From contig CBDAPN010000029.1 in assembly GCA_965198415.1 (NCBI GenBank), positions 496,001-560,000 on the forward strand: 64,000 nucleotides of DNA. Reading direction: 5' to 3'. Of this stretch, positions 8,230 through 21,549 are shown one piece after another (the stretch's first letter is position 1; every line of letters begins with the position of its first letter). The notes below the pieces were generated by a model. The model saw only the letters and a list, made by a program, of their open reading frames with translations, did not search any database and had not been told where the DNA came from. The position numbers and the translations under genes are program-made. This stretch comes from Endozoicomonas sp965198415. Lineage in GTDB: Bacteria > Pseudomonadota > Gammaproteobacteria > Pseudomonadales > Endozoicomonadaceae.

Positions 8230-9450
8230 TCAGGCCAATAGCTGATTCATATTGAGTATAGGGAGCAAAATTGCCAGCACAATCAGCATCACAACGCCCC
8301 CCATGAACACCATCATCATAGGTTCAAAAAGTCCAAGGACGACGGTGATGCGACCCTCAAGCTCCATTTGCTGATTCTGGGCAGTTCGCTCCAGCATTTG
8401 ATCCAATTCCCCAGTCGCTTCGCCACTAGCTATCATGTGCAACATTAATGGCGGAAAATAACCGGTTTCGGTTAATGATTTATTTAAACTGGTACCTTCA
8501 CTGACCCTTTGAGCCACAACCTGAACCGCATTTCTAATGGCGTCATTATTGACCACCTTTGCCGCGATAATGAGCGCTTCAACCAGCGAAACGCCGCTGC
8601 GGGTGAGAATACTTAAGGTACTGGCGAAGCGGGCAGCATTTGCAGTGCGTACGAAACGCCCCACAAAGGGCATTTTCAGCATGAACCGGTGCCAGGCCAA
8701 TCGAATGGACTCTTTTTGCAATAAATGCCTGACCCCTATAATCAGTCCGACAATACCGGTGAGTAGCAAAGGCCACCATGCCTGGAGACCTTTACTGGCG
8801 GAGATCAACAGCTCAGTTATTAATGGCAACTCCTGCCCGGAATCCAGAAAAACCTTAACCACATCCGGCACAACATAGCCTAAAAGAAAGCTGACAATCC
8901 CGATGGATGCCACCATCAGAATAATGGGGTAAACCAGAGCCTGCTGAACTTTCTGACCGGAGCGCATGCGCGCTTCAGTGTAGTCCGCCAAGCGATTAAG
9001 CACCCGGTCAAGGTATCCGGCATGCTCGCCAGCAGCGACCGTAGCCCGGTACATTTGCGGAAATACGTCCGGGAAAGCGTCCAGACTCCTGGCCAGAGTG
9101 TAACCTTCGAGTACCCGGGAGCGAACCGCAAGCAGGAGGTTTTTTATCCTGCGTTTTTCCTGCTGGGCAGCAACCCCGCTCAGTGCTTCCTCAATGGGCA
9201 TTGCTGCCTGCACAAGAGTGGCCAACTGCCTCGTGACAGTAGCCAGTTCAATAGGCGAGATTCCTCTGCGAAGGGAAAAATGTCTTCCCCGGCTGCCTTC
9301 AGACTTCCGTTCTGCTAAAGCATTTATGTTCAAAGGGGTCCACTGCTTGTCTCGCAGCATTTGCCGAACCTGTCGCCCGCTATCGGCTTCCAGTGTTCCT
9401 TTGCGTTGCTTCCCCTGATGATCAAGTGCAATATATTCAAACGCTGCCAT
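8230..9450 (-). CDS. gspF: type II secretion system inner-membrane protein GspF
   Basis: 406 residues, the standard length. Two T2SSF repeats are visible: the first around residues 70-195, with a TM segment (IILMVASIGIVSFLLGYVV), and the second around 270-395, ending in a TM helix (VVMLIVLAILLPIL). GspF is the multi-spanning platform protein that connects GspE to the pseudopilins. The start MAAFEYIALD is the family norm. It is 176 bp downstream of gspE. Confidence 0.96.
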   Translation of the reverse strand: MAAFEYIALDHQGKQRKGTLEADSGRQVRQMLRDKQWTPLNINALAERKSEGSRGRHFSLRRGISPIELATVTRQLATLVQAAMPIEEALSGVAAQQEKRRIKNLLLAVRSRVLEGYTLARSLDAFPDVFPQMYRATVAAGEHAGYLDRVLNRLADYTEARMRSGQKVQQALVYPIILMVASIGIVSFLLGYVVPDVVKVFLDSGQELPLITELLISASKGLQAWWPLLLTGIVGLIIGVRHLLQKESIRLAWHRFMLKMPFVGRFVRTANAARFASTLSILTRSGVSLVEALIIAAKVVNNDAIRNAVQVVAQRVSEGTSLNKSLTETGYFPPLMLHMIASGEATGELDQMLERTAQNQQMELEGRITVVLGLFEPMMMVFMGGVVMLIVLAILLPILNMNQLLA

Positions 9451-9626
9451 AATCGCTGGTTTTTTCCTGCTTTCTGCAATTTTCCATAAGTTACTTCAAA
9501 AGGGAGTAAAACCCGGATGTTTTGTACTCTCGTTAGGCGCGTGAACACCCGTGGCAGCTCATTCCCAAATTCTGATGATGCATGAAGAGCGGCCGTGAAA
9601 CATTCGGCTTACACCTGCTTTTGCTG

Positions 9627-11144
9627 TCAGTCTTTTTGTGTGACCCTTAGCACTTCTTCCAGCGTAGTCACCCCCTCTCGTACTTTTCTGGCGCCATCGG
9701 CACCAATGCTGGGGCTGAATTTACGCACATATTCGGTAATATCCTGTTCTCCGTTGAGGCTGTGAATCATCCGCCTGACTTGCTCATCAATCACCACCAC
9801 TTCATAGATGCCCGTCCGCCCCCGGTAACCACTGAAATTACAGTTTTTACAACCCGTACAGTGATAAAGCGTAACGGCATCAGTAGGTTTAATACCCAGC
9901 TGCTCACGCTCGTTAGCATCCGGTTCATAGGGCGACTTACAATGATTGCAAAGTACTCTGACAAGGCGCTGTGCAATCACGCCCACCAAGCTCGATGACA
10001 TCAGAAAAGGCTCAATGCCCATATCCTGCAGGCGAGTCAGCGCACCGACCGCCGTATTGGTGTGGAGGGTTGAAAGCACCAAGTGGCCAGTTAAGCTGGC
10101 CTGCACGGCAATTTCAGCGGTTTCACGATCCCGAATTTCACCCACCATCACGACATCAGGGTCTTGGCGCAGGATGGCACGAAGCCCGCGGGCAAAGGTC
10201 ATATCGACTTTTGAATTCACCTGCGTTTGACCGATCCCCTCAAGGTGGTACTCAATGGGGTCTTCGACGGTAAGAATATTGCGAGTTTTGTCGTTAAGAA
10301 GGGTCAGGCTGGCATAAAGTGATGTGGTTTTACCGGAACCTGTGGGGCCCGTTACCAAAATAATGCCAAAGGGCTTTTTTAACAGATCTTCAATCAGCAA
10401 TCGGTTTTGTTCAGTCATTCCCAAGTGTTTCAACTCAAGACGGCCAGCGGCTTTATCCAGCAGCCTTAACACAACTCGCTCACCGTTACTCGAGGGTAAA
10501 GTAGAGACCCGCACATCGACCTCTTTACCCGCCACTCGCAATGAGATTCGTCCATCTTGGGGGATACGTTTTTCAGCAATATCTAATCGCGCCATCACTT
10601 TTATGCGCGAGACCAACAGAGAAGCGATGGTTCGCTGCAGTGACAAAATTTCCCGCAGGACACCGTCAACTCGCACGCGCACCGTAAGGGCTGATTCAAA
10701 GGTTTCAATGTGAACGTCTGAAGCCCCTTCTTTGATGGCCTCAGTAAGCAAAGCATTGATCAGACGAATGACCGGCGCGTCGTCGCTTTGTTCGAGAAGA
10801 TCTTCCGTTACCGGCACTGCATCGGCAAGGCTGGTCAAGTCGAGGTTGTCGCTGATACCGGCAGCATCTTGCAGCGCCTCAGAACTATCGTTGTGGTAAC
10901 ACTGGGCTAACACCTCAGACAACCTTTCAAGGCTGACTTTTCGATACCCGGGCATAATGCCCGAAAAACGTGTTACTTCAGCCAACAGTGAAGGGTTCGG
11001 CGTATTATGAAAGTAAAGTTTTGCTCCCTCCTCATCTTCAGTGAGCACTACGCCGTTCCTTTTGGCGAAGGTAAAAGGCAAGCGTTGTAAATCGCCGTTA
11101 TCGTCAATCATGTCCCGATCATCAGCGGTTTTCGAAGTGGCCAA
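9627..11144 (-). CDS. gspE: type II secretion ATPase GspE
   Basis: 505 residues. The N1E/N2E domains are followed by the ATPase core: Walker A GPTGSGKT (about 266-273), Asp box VEDPIEY (293-299), Walker B region around DPDVVMVGEIRD (328-339) and His box LSTLHTNTA. A four-Cys zinc motif (CNHC near 399-402, CTGC about 30 residues later) is typical of GspE. The start is a TTG at 11144 with a good AAGGAG six bases upstream. It is the first gene of the minus-strand arm and hydrolyses ATP to drive pseudopilus assembly. Confidence 0.96.
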   Translation of the reverse strand: MATSKTADDRDMIDDNGDLQRLPFTFAKRNGVVLTEDEEGAKLYFHNTPNPSLLAEVTRFSGIMPGYRKVSLERLSEVLAQCYHNDSSEALQDAAGISDNLDLTSLADAVPVTEDLLEQSDDAPVIRLINALLTEAIKEGASDVHIETFESALTVRVRVDGVLREILSLQRTIASLLVSRIKVMARLDIAEKRIPQDGRISLRVAGKEVDVRVSTLPSSNGERVVLRLLDKAAGRLELKHLGMTEQNRLLIEDLLKKPFGIILVTGPTGSGKTTSLYASLTLLNDKTRNILTVEDPIEYHLEGIGQTQVNSKVDMTFARGLRAILRQDPDVVMVGEIRDRETAEIAVQASLTGHLVLSTLHTNTAVGALTRLQDMGIEPFLMSSSLVGVIAQRLVRVLCNHCKSPYEPDANEREQLGIKPTDAVTLYHCTGCKNCNFSGYRGRTGIYEVVVIDEQVRRMIHSLNGEQDITEYVRKFSPSIGADGARKVREGVTTLEEVLRVTQKD

Positions 11145-11202
11145 CAGTAGCTCCTTAAATTGATGAGGGTTACGCCATGTTTCAGATGGGGATGGTTCCT
11201 AT

Positions 11203-11219
11203 TGCACTTATCAAGTGCA
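11203..11219. promoter_or_regulatory. 17-bp perfect palindrome in the gspE/gspC divergent region
   Basis: TGCACTT-ATC-AAGTGCA is a perfect dyad 59 bp upstream of the gspE start and 255 bp from gspC. Size and symmetry suggest an operator for a dimeric regulator. Which protein binds is unknown. The rest of 11145-11473 is AT-rich, without a gene, and must carry the promoters for both T2SS arms; I could not pick unique -35/-10 pairs. Confidence 0.4.
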
Positions 11220-11473
11220 CTTGTCAGTACAGCTGCAAACTATCATCACAAAGATTTCCAGTCAGAGCTCAGTTATCTGTCACCCAATAATAGTCTGGAT
11301 TAATATTCCGGTTTTACAAACATGGAAGGGAATATTTAGCAGTTTTTATTCTTACTAACGTACAGAACTTTAACTGATGAACTTATTTTCTTTAAAAAAC
11401 CATACTCTTATGCTTTTATTTAAAATTAATAATAGCGTATTAACCCAAATTGCTAACTTCAGAAGAGACCAAC

Positions 11474-12124
11474 ATGAGATCAGTGGTTTCCACCACATTT
11501 TTACAACCTGGCCACAGGCACAATCGGCTCCTGATTGTTCTGCTCGTCTCGATCAGCATGATATTGAGTATTTCTCTACAGAGCCTGGATTTTTACCATG
11601 CAACCATTAGCAACAGTGAAACCCTCTCCGCCGACCAAAACAGAACAATCGTTTCAAAAAAACCTATTGAAATCAGAAAAGAGGATTTTAAGCTCCTCTT
11701 CGGCTCCAATTCCCGAAATGAGGCCGAAAAAAACAACAGCGAAATTCCCACAACTAAAATGAATCTGGTTCTTCGGGGCGTCTTATCCGGTATAAAAAAC
11801 AAGGAGTACGAAAGTGCGATAATTCAAGCCACCAACCAGGACAAACTTTATGAAATAGGTGACACACTTCCCGGAGGGGCTATCTTGAATCAGGTATATT
11901 CGGACCATGTCGTCATAAAACGGAGCAACCAGCTTGAAAAACTTTATTTTCCAAACACAGCTGGAGTCTCCAGCACTTTCCAGGAAGTTACTCCCACCCT
12001 TAAAACTGCACAACGATCATCGGATAAACGTCCCGGAAATCACAGTTATCCAGATGAAAAGCCCCTTGAGCAGCGAATGCATGAACTCCGAGAAAGAGTG
12101 CAAGAAGCCAGTCAGGAACTGTAA
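11474..12124 (+). CDS. gspC: type II secretion system protein GspC, without a PDZ domain
   Basis: 216 residues from ATG 11474 (MRSVVSTTFLQPG), preferred to the ATG at 11450 because AGAAGAG lies just upstream. There is a short cytoplasmic part, one TM helix (LLIVLLVSISMILSIS), a linker, and the homology-region domain (NLVLRGVLSG ... AIIQA ... YEIGDTLPGGAILNQVYSDHVVI) that contacts the N0 domain of GspD. The C-terminus is a short charged, probably helical segment (MHELRERVQEASQ) instead of the PDZ domain of E. coli or Vibrio GspC. It is paired with gspD, 38 bp downstream. Confidence 0.9.
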   Translation: MRSVVSTTFLQPGHRHNRLLIVLLVSISMILSISLQSLDFYHATISNSETLSADQNRTIVSKKPIEIRKEDFKLLFGSNSRNEAEKNNSEIPTTKMNLVLRGVLSGIKNKEYESAIIQATNQDKLYEIGDTLPGGAILNQVYSDHVVIKRSNQLEKLYFPNTAGVSSTFQEVTPTLKTAQRSSDKRPGNHSYPDEKPLEQRMHELRERVQEASQEL

Positions 12125-12162
12125 CTACAAAAATGACAAACTGCTGAACCAACGGTCCTAGA

Positions 12163-14211
12163 ATGAACACCAAATCACATACCCCTCTTGGGAAATTGAT
12201 GAAAATAATTTCACTTTTCCTGTTACTGCTTTCAGTGCAATTGTTTGCCAGCGGAACCAGTTCAAACCATAAACCGGCTTCGGCGAAGGTGTCAGATGAA
12301 AGACTCTGGACACTAAACCAACAAAATGCTGACATTCGGGAGTTCATAACTCAGGTTGCTAAAATTACGGGTGAAACGTTTGTTATTGATCCCCGTATCA
12401 AAGCAGGCAACACCGTAACGGTTATCTCCTCAAAACCTCTGACACGCGATCAAGTCTACGATGTCTTCCTAGAGGTTCTCACTGCGAATGGTTACTCGGT
12501 AATCCCCAAAGCCGATGGGCAGATTATCAATATCATTCCAAATACTGCGGCTAAAACCAGCAGCCCCGGCGAATCTCAGAAAAATATCAATGGGGTCATG
12601 ACAACAAAAGTCATTGAGCTGCACAGCGTATCCGCTATTGAAGTTATTCCAATTATCCGACCTCTGATCGCTCAAAACGGTCATGCAGCCGCCTCTGCCT
12701 CCAGCAACGCTGTGATTGTTAGCGATCTTGCCGACAACGTTGAACGCATTAGCAAACTGATTAAAGAGCTTGATGACGCCAGTAATAACGATTACGAAGT
12801 TATCCAGCTAAGGCACGCCTGGGTGGGCGATGTAGCAAAGATCATTTCTGACACCCTGGTAGCCAGCAAAGGTCAGTTGCCCAGCGGATTGCAGGTCATT
12901 GCAGATGAACGCAGTAATCGCCTGGTAATCAAAGGCAATGCCAGTAAGCGCGCACGCGTACGTAAACTGGCAGACACACTGGATAAAGAAGGCATTCGCA
13001 AATCCACCACAAAAGTGATGTTTCTGAGTTTTGCTGATGCCAAAAACATCGCTGAAATTCTCTCTGAAGCATCGACCATCATCCAGGACAGCCAGAGCAA
13101 ATCAGGCTCATCTACTGGCAACTCTTCAAACAGAAATGCCGGCACCAAGTCTGGCATGAAGAGTAGCTCAGCCATGACCAGCGCTTTCGTAAAAGCGGAC
13201 GAAACGCAAAACGCCCTGGTAATGATTGCGGACCCCGAGTCTCTGCAAGCCATGGAGCAGATTGTCAGGCAACTTGATGTTCCCAGATCCCAAGTCTTAC
13301 TTGAGGCGGTGATCGTTGAGGTGTCCGGTGGTATTAACGACGCCTTGGGCATTCAGTGGGCCATTGACGGTAAGAAAACGATCGTCAGTGGGGCAAGCAA
13401 AAACGCTGGTAAAGACTTCAAAAGCAGTATTACCGGCAACATTCTCGATAACGCCAGCATCGCCCTTGGCTCTCTGGCCCTTCGAGCGGATAACTTTGGC
13501 GTACTGGTTACGGCACTGAGCTCCAAATCCAACAACAATATTCTATCCACCCCCAGCATGCTTACCCTCGATAATGAAGAAGCGGAACTGGTCATAGGTA
13601 AAAACATCCCCATCAAAACCGGCTCCTATCAAACTGCATCCAGTGGCAACAGCAACAACCCATTTACCACCACCGAACGGAAAGATGTTGGTTTAAAACT
13701 TAAAATCACGCCGCATATCAATGAAGGCAACAGCCTTCGGCTGACCTTAGAACAGGAGGTTTCATCCCTAGACGTAGGCACCACCAAACAGCTACTGGGT
13801 TCTGATAACGATGATCTTTTATTCAACACCCGAAGCTTAAAAACTGCTGTTCTTGTTGACGACGGCCAGACCATAGTCATTGGTGGTCTCATCGAAGACA
13901 TCAAGTCAAAAAGTCGGAAAAAAATTCCACTATTTGGAGACATACCCTTTCTTGGAAACCTGTTCCGATACAATCAGGACGGCGATGAGAAGAAAAATCT
14001 GATGCTCTTCATCAGGCCGACGATCATGCGTGACTCTGAAACACTGGTTAAAGCTACTGAAGATCGCTTTTCAAAACTGAAAATTATCAGTAACGGTACC
14101 CGAGGTAAGTCGCTAGGCCTTCCAGACAGTCCCCGTGATCTTTTTGAGCCTGAAACCTACGACATGAGAAACAAAAAAAACAAAAGCAAAATTAAGCAGT
14201 CTCACCACTGA
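12163..14211 (+). CDS. gspD: type II secretion outer-membrane secretin GspD
   Basis: 682 residues. A signal peptide (IISLFLLLLSVQLFASG) is followed by the N0 domain (about 45-125, starting LNQQNADIREFI), then N1-N3 ring domains. A Ser/Gly/Asn-rich linker lies in N3 near residues 310-345. The secretin barrel includes the family signature IPLFGDIPFLGNLFR around residue 590-605, and a Lys-rich tail closes the protein. It forms the outer-membrane channel and meets GspC in the periplasm. It ends the plus-strand arm; an intrinsic terminator follows at 14250. Confidence 0.97.
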   Translation: MNTKSHTPLGKLMKIISLFLLLLSVQLFASGTSSNHKPASAKVSDERLWTLNQQNADIREFITQVAKITGETFVIDPRIKAGNTVTVISSKPLTRDQVYDVFLEVLTANGYSVIPKADGQIINIIPNTAAKTSSPGESQKNINGVMTTKVIELHSVSAIEVIPIIRPLIAQNGHAAASASSNAVIVSDLADNVERISKLIKELDDASNNDYEVIQLRHAWVGDVAKIISDTLVASKGQLPSGLQVIADERSNRLVIKGNASKRARVRKLADTLDKEGIRKSTTKVMFLSFADAKNIAEILSEASTIIQDSQSKSGSSTGNSSNRNAGTKSGMKSSSAMTSAFVKADETQNALVMIADPESLQAMEQIVRQLDVPRSQVLLEAVIVEVSGGINDALGIQWAIDGKKTIVSGASKNAGKDFKSSITGNILDNASIALGSLALRADNFGVLVTALSSKSNNNILSTPSMLTLDNEEAELVIGKNIPIKTGSYQTASSGNSNNPFTTTERKDVGLKLKITPHINEGNSLRLTLEQEVSSLDVGTTKQLLGSDNDDLLFNTRSLKTAVLVDDGQTIVIGGLIEDIKSKSRKKIPLFGDIPFLGNLFRYNQDGDEKKNLMLFIRPTIMRDSETLVKATEDRFSKLKIISNGTRGKSLGLPDSPRDLFEPETYDMRNKKNKSKIKQSHH

Positions 14212-14249
14212 ATAGATAGTTTCTCAACAACAATGACTTAGCCTAAAAG

Positions 14250-14301
14250 CAGAATTTCTTGGTAATTAAAATCACTATCCACCAAGAAATTCTGGTTTTT
14301 T
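14250..14301 (+). terminator. intrinsic terminator after gspCD
   Basis: A 14-bp perfect stem (CAGAATTTCTTGGT at 14250-14263 with ACCAAGAAATTCTG at 14281-14294) is followed by GTTTTTTC, 38 bp after the gspD stop. It should end the gspC-gspD transcript. Confidence 0.85.
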
Positions 14302-14400
14302 CAGGCCAATTTACTGTTACCGCATGGACGCAGTGTCTGTTTAGAAGCTGTCTGAAGAGCATTCTTAAGAATGCTAGCCGATTGTATTAACTGCCACTCC

Positions 14401-14444
14401 CTGCCCTATCGTACCCAAAGGGCATAAATACCCAAAGGGCATAA
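14401..14444 (-). repeat. dispersed repeat copy (CTTTGGG/TTTATGCC family), two units
   Basis: On the plus strand the sequence reads CTGCCCTATCGTACCCAAAG followed by two GGGCATAA-type units. It is the reverse complement of the array end at 50830-50856, including the GTACGATAGGGC tail. It lies between the gspD terminator and the IS5 relic. A related single copy is at 32711-32740. Confidence 0.7.
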
Positions 14445-14514
14445 TCTCCGGTAAATAATAAATAAACGTACTAGCTTTCCTGAGGTTTCACGTAATCTCT
14501 ACTCATACAACCGT

Positions 14515-15196
14515 TTAAATTTAACCGTGAGAAAGTTCTCTTTAAGATCCAGCCATGCTGGTATCAGCCCAAATCCTTTCTGATCCTCGCAACGAAAGAT
14601 GGCTTCAAGGGCAAACCGAAAACACTCTATAACACAATTCAATAACCCTCCTCTGCAACTGCCATCAACTCAAATCAAACATTTTTTGCAAAACCCTGAC
14701 AATAAATTCCTTGCTTCATCATGATCTTTGACTGTTACACAAGTAACAACTACAACCATGGTATCAGCTAATACATGTCGTTTATGGCCTTTAATTTTTT
14801 TGTTCCCGCAGGAATCGTCCTAAATGAGTCGCTTTAATGCTCTGACTGTCCATGCTTCCTGTGATTGGGTGTTTATTGCGACCTGTATTTATCCTGATTC
14901 TAGCTCGCAGGCGGTCCTGAATGATTGTCCATATATTGCCAAGCCTTCACTGACAGAAATAATGATACAAAGCCTTAAAGGTTGAAAAATCGTTTGGCAA
15001 TGCTGCCCACTGGCAACCTGTTTTTAAAACATAGAAGATAGCCTTAACAATACGACGGCGAATGACTTCTTGTAGTCGGGCACTAGACTTTGCAGACGGA
15101 AGAAGAGACTTAACAAGCTCTCAGGCTTTTTGAAGCTGATCGTAGGGATAATGCTTTGTTTAGCGTTTTGAAGAAGATTTCTTGTTCATAGGCCAT
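14515..15196 (-). pseudogene. IS5-family transposase relic
   Basis: Read on the minus strand, the region is collinear with IS5-family (IS427/IS1031-like) transposases. From the start it reads YPYDQLQ near 15131-15150, then LLPSAKSSARLQEVIRRRIV, AIFYVLKTGCQWAALPNDF, and the catalytic-Asp block GSMDSQSIKAT at about 14829-14860. Multiple stops and frame changes break it, and the part after the first Asp is badly eroded, so the second Asp and Glu are not recognisable. It fills the space between gspD and the rRNA operon. Confidence 0.75.
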
Positions 15197-15279
15197 CAGC
15201 CAAACATGATTTCCGTCCCGTTTTAGCGATTACTTACTTTTCAGACGATTGCTAAAAAAAGACATATTAATAAAACAGA

Positions 15280-15313
15280 AAAACCCCCGAAAGATTGCTC
15301 TTTCGGGGGTTTT
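15280..15313 (-). terminator. intrinsic terminator of the rRNA operon
   Basis: A 15-bp perfect stem (15280-15294 with 15299-15313, loop TTGC) rich in G/C (CCCCCGAAAGA) lies about 10 bp beyond the 5S 3' end. Read on the minus strand it runs into a T-rich tail. It ends rRNA transcription. Confidence 0.9.
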
Positions 15314-15323
15314 CTTTAATTGG

Positions 15324-15442
15324 TGCCTGGCGATGTCCTACTCTCGCATGGGGAGACCCCACACTACCATCGGCGATAAGTCATTTCACTACTGAGTTCG
15401 GGATGGGTTCAGGTGGTTCTAACTTTCTATGGTCGCCAGGCT
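15324..15442 (-). rRNA. rrf: 5S ribosomal RNA
   Basis: About 119 nt. Terminal helix GCCTGGCGACC with its complement CGCCAGGC, the conserved CCGAACTCAG loop, and GCCGATGGTAGTGTGGGG are all present in the minus-strand sequence. Ends are set from the terminal pairing and are accurate to a few bases. It is the last gene of the operon; a 160-bp spacer with no tRNA separates it from 23S. Confidence 0.95.
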
Positions 15443-15602
15443 TAACTGGTTGCTAATGCCAGGAATTGTTTCCTGACAGTAGCCGGAATCCGTTTCAAGC
15501 TGTTTTCTTGCTGTACACTCTTTGTGTATGCCGTCTGCTGTTGACTGTTTCTTTGCCAACTCGCTCTCGTTTTTAAGCGCTCTCAAATCGCTTTGGCGTT
15601 AT

Positions 15603-18496
<2,894 letters not shown>

Positions 18497-18875
18497 ATAT
18501 AACCCAAAGCGATCTGATGGTTCAGATTGGCTTGGCGGGTTATGAATCTTATAACTACCTTTAAACGATCTTATGAATTCAAAAGGGTGTTTTGAATTCA
18601 TCGCCATACACATTAGCTATGATTATTGCTAATCATTAACTTGAGAGTGTCTCAGCAAGAATTTTCTTTAAACGACAACGTATGTTTTTAAACACAAGTT
18701 TCAAGAACTTGGGCTTTAAAGCTCACGCCTCAAAACTTAGCTTTTGTCGTTTAAATCAATTCAGCTTAATTTGGATTCCACATTGTTAAAGAACAAAGAA
18801 AATCACAACGAGCCAATGGCTGTTGTGATTATCAAACAATTCGTGTGAACGCTTATGCAGGTTGGTCAGTTCAGT
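18497..18875 (-). other. 16S-23S internal transcribed spacer without tRNA
   Basis: 379 bp of transcribed spacer. No tRNA cloverleaf (Ile, Ala or Glu) is present, unlike most gammaproteobacterial operons. A boxA antitermination element (TGTTCTTTAACA read on the minus strand) is at 18783-18795. Complementary AT-rich stretches around 18560-18600 probably form the 23S processing stem. Confidence 0.8.
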
Positions 18876-20419
<1,544 letters not shown>

Positions 20420-20590
20420 AAATCGGTTTGTTATTCCACAATGAAGCAGAACAACGGCTCAATCTCACAATTAAACGTACATGAATTACAGGTATGTTCG
20501 CTTGTTTGATTCAGCATCTTAAATTATTCAAGACCGAGGTCTTGCTAACCAATGCCATCGCACAAGCGCCCACACGAATTGTCTGATATC

Positions 20591-20602
20591 TTGTTAAAGA
20601 AC
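20591..20602 (-). promoter_or_regulatory. rRNA leader boxA antitermination element
   Basis: GTTCTTTAACAA on the minus strand, about 170 bp before 16S, matches the boxA element bound by the NusB/NusE antitermination complex. A second boxA occurs in the 16S-23S spacer. Confidence 0.75.
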
Positions 20603-20663
20603 TGATTAAGTTGTAAGAACTTAATCGCTAACCAGCGGTTGGTGCTGATCAGCAAGGCCGCCT

Positions 20664-20691
20664 ATCATACTCCGGCGACTTTCGTTGTCAA
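20664..20691 (-). promoter_or_regulatory. rRNA operon promoter, proximal
   Basis: Minus strand -35 TTGACA (20686-20691), 16-bp spacer, -10 TATGAT (20664-20669). The 16-bp spacing and the C/G-rich region around the presumed start are typical of rRNA promoters under stringent and growth-rate control. Confidence 0.85.
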
Positions 20692-20766
20692 GCGCTCTTT
20701 TTTTAAAGAAGAAAGCAGCTTTCCAACTCGCTGACGTTGCTGTTGTTGCCCTGTCAGCGGATGCGC

Positions 20767-20794
20767 ATCTTACCGCGCCCAGTTTGTTTGTCAA
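20767..20794 (-). promoter_or_regulatory. rRNA operon promoter, distal
   Basis: Minus strand -35 TTGACA (20789-20794), 16-bp spacer, -10 TAAGAT (20767-20772), about 100 bp upstream of the proximal promoter. The A/T-rich DNA just upstream (AAAATATTTT and AATAAAAAG) could act as an UP element. Tandem P1/P2 promoters are the usual arrangement for rrn operons. Confidence 0.8.
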
Positions 20795-20937
20795 CCGGCT
20801 TTTTATTCAGTCAGACAAAATATTTTACTGGTCAACGATACCGGTTCAGCCAGCATAGGGTATCCAGCAGTTAAAATTAGTGAGCCTTCGCCAATTGAAA
20901 CACACTTCAATACCATAAAAGCTAACGAGTCTTTTTA

Positions 20938-21522
20938 ATGGACTTACACAGTGGCGCTAAAATCCACTATTATCTGGGGATAAATGAGGCATCATCTGCA
21001 ACGGCAAGCCTGGTCATCTGGAATATGATAACGATAGATTTTTCCGCCCAGAGCAAAGATGGCACGATCCTTCTGCAACCCAACAACTCCATGAGTTGGC
21101 GGCACAACCTTTTGCTGATGGGGTTCATTACTACGATCTCTTTAACCATTGCCATCGGGTTCTATCTGGCCGGTGCGAAGGTCATTTTGCCGTTCTCAAT
21201 TCTGGAGGTTTCCGCCTTATTTGCCGGCATTTATTATTGCGCTTGGCAGCGACAACGAAAAGAGCTGATCACTTTTAATTCACATCAGGTAACTATCCAG
21301 AAAGGCTTTTACCAACCCCGGTCTACCTACTGCTTTCACCGCCTCTGGTGTCAGCTGGTTATTCGCGAAACGCGGCATTCATGGAAAGCGCCAGACGTGT
21401 ACTTGCGCTCCCACGGCAAAGAGCTGGAGCTTGGGTCTTTCCTGAATCGTCAGGACAAATCACTACTGATTAAACAACTGGAGACGCTGTTCAACACGAC
21501 GCGTTTTGAGCCCCATGACTGA
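20938..21522 (+). CDS. DUF2244 family membrane protein
   Basis: Up to 194 residues. The core starts around MITIDFSAQ (ATG 21025), so the native start may be 21025 rather than 20938; neither has a strong ribosome binding site. Two TM helices (LLLMGFITTISLTIAIGFYL and ILPFSILEVSALFAGIYYC) are followed by a basic soluble region containing the DUF2244 pattern of ELITF, VTIQKGF and YLRSHGKELELGSFLN. Members are small inner-membrane proteins, often near cytochrome oxidase genes, with no proven function. Here it stands alone, transcribed away from the rRNA operon. Confidence 0.75.
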   Translation: MDLHSGAKIHYYLGINEASSATASLVIWNMITIDFSAQSKDGTILLQPNNSMSWRHNLLLMGFITTISLTIAIGFYLAGAKVILPFSILEVSALFAGIYYCAWQRQRKELITFNSHQVTIQKGFYQPRSTYCFHRLWCQLVIRETRHSWKAPDVYLRSHGKELELGSFLNRQDKSLLIKQLETLFNTTRFEPHD

Positions 21523-21549
21523 AAAAGCGCCGCGTATTTTTCTCACTAT

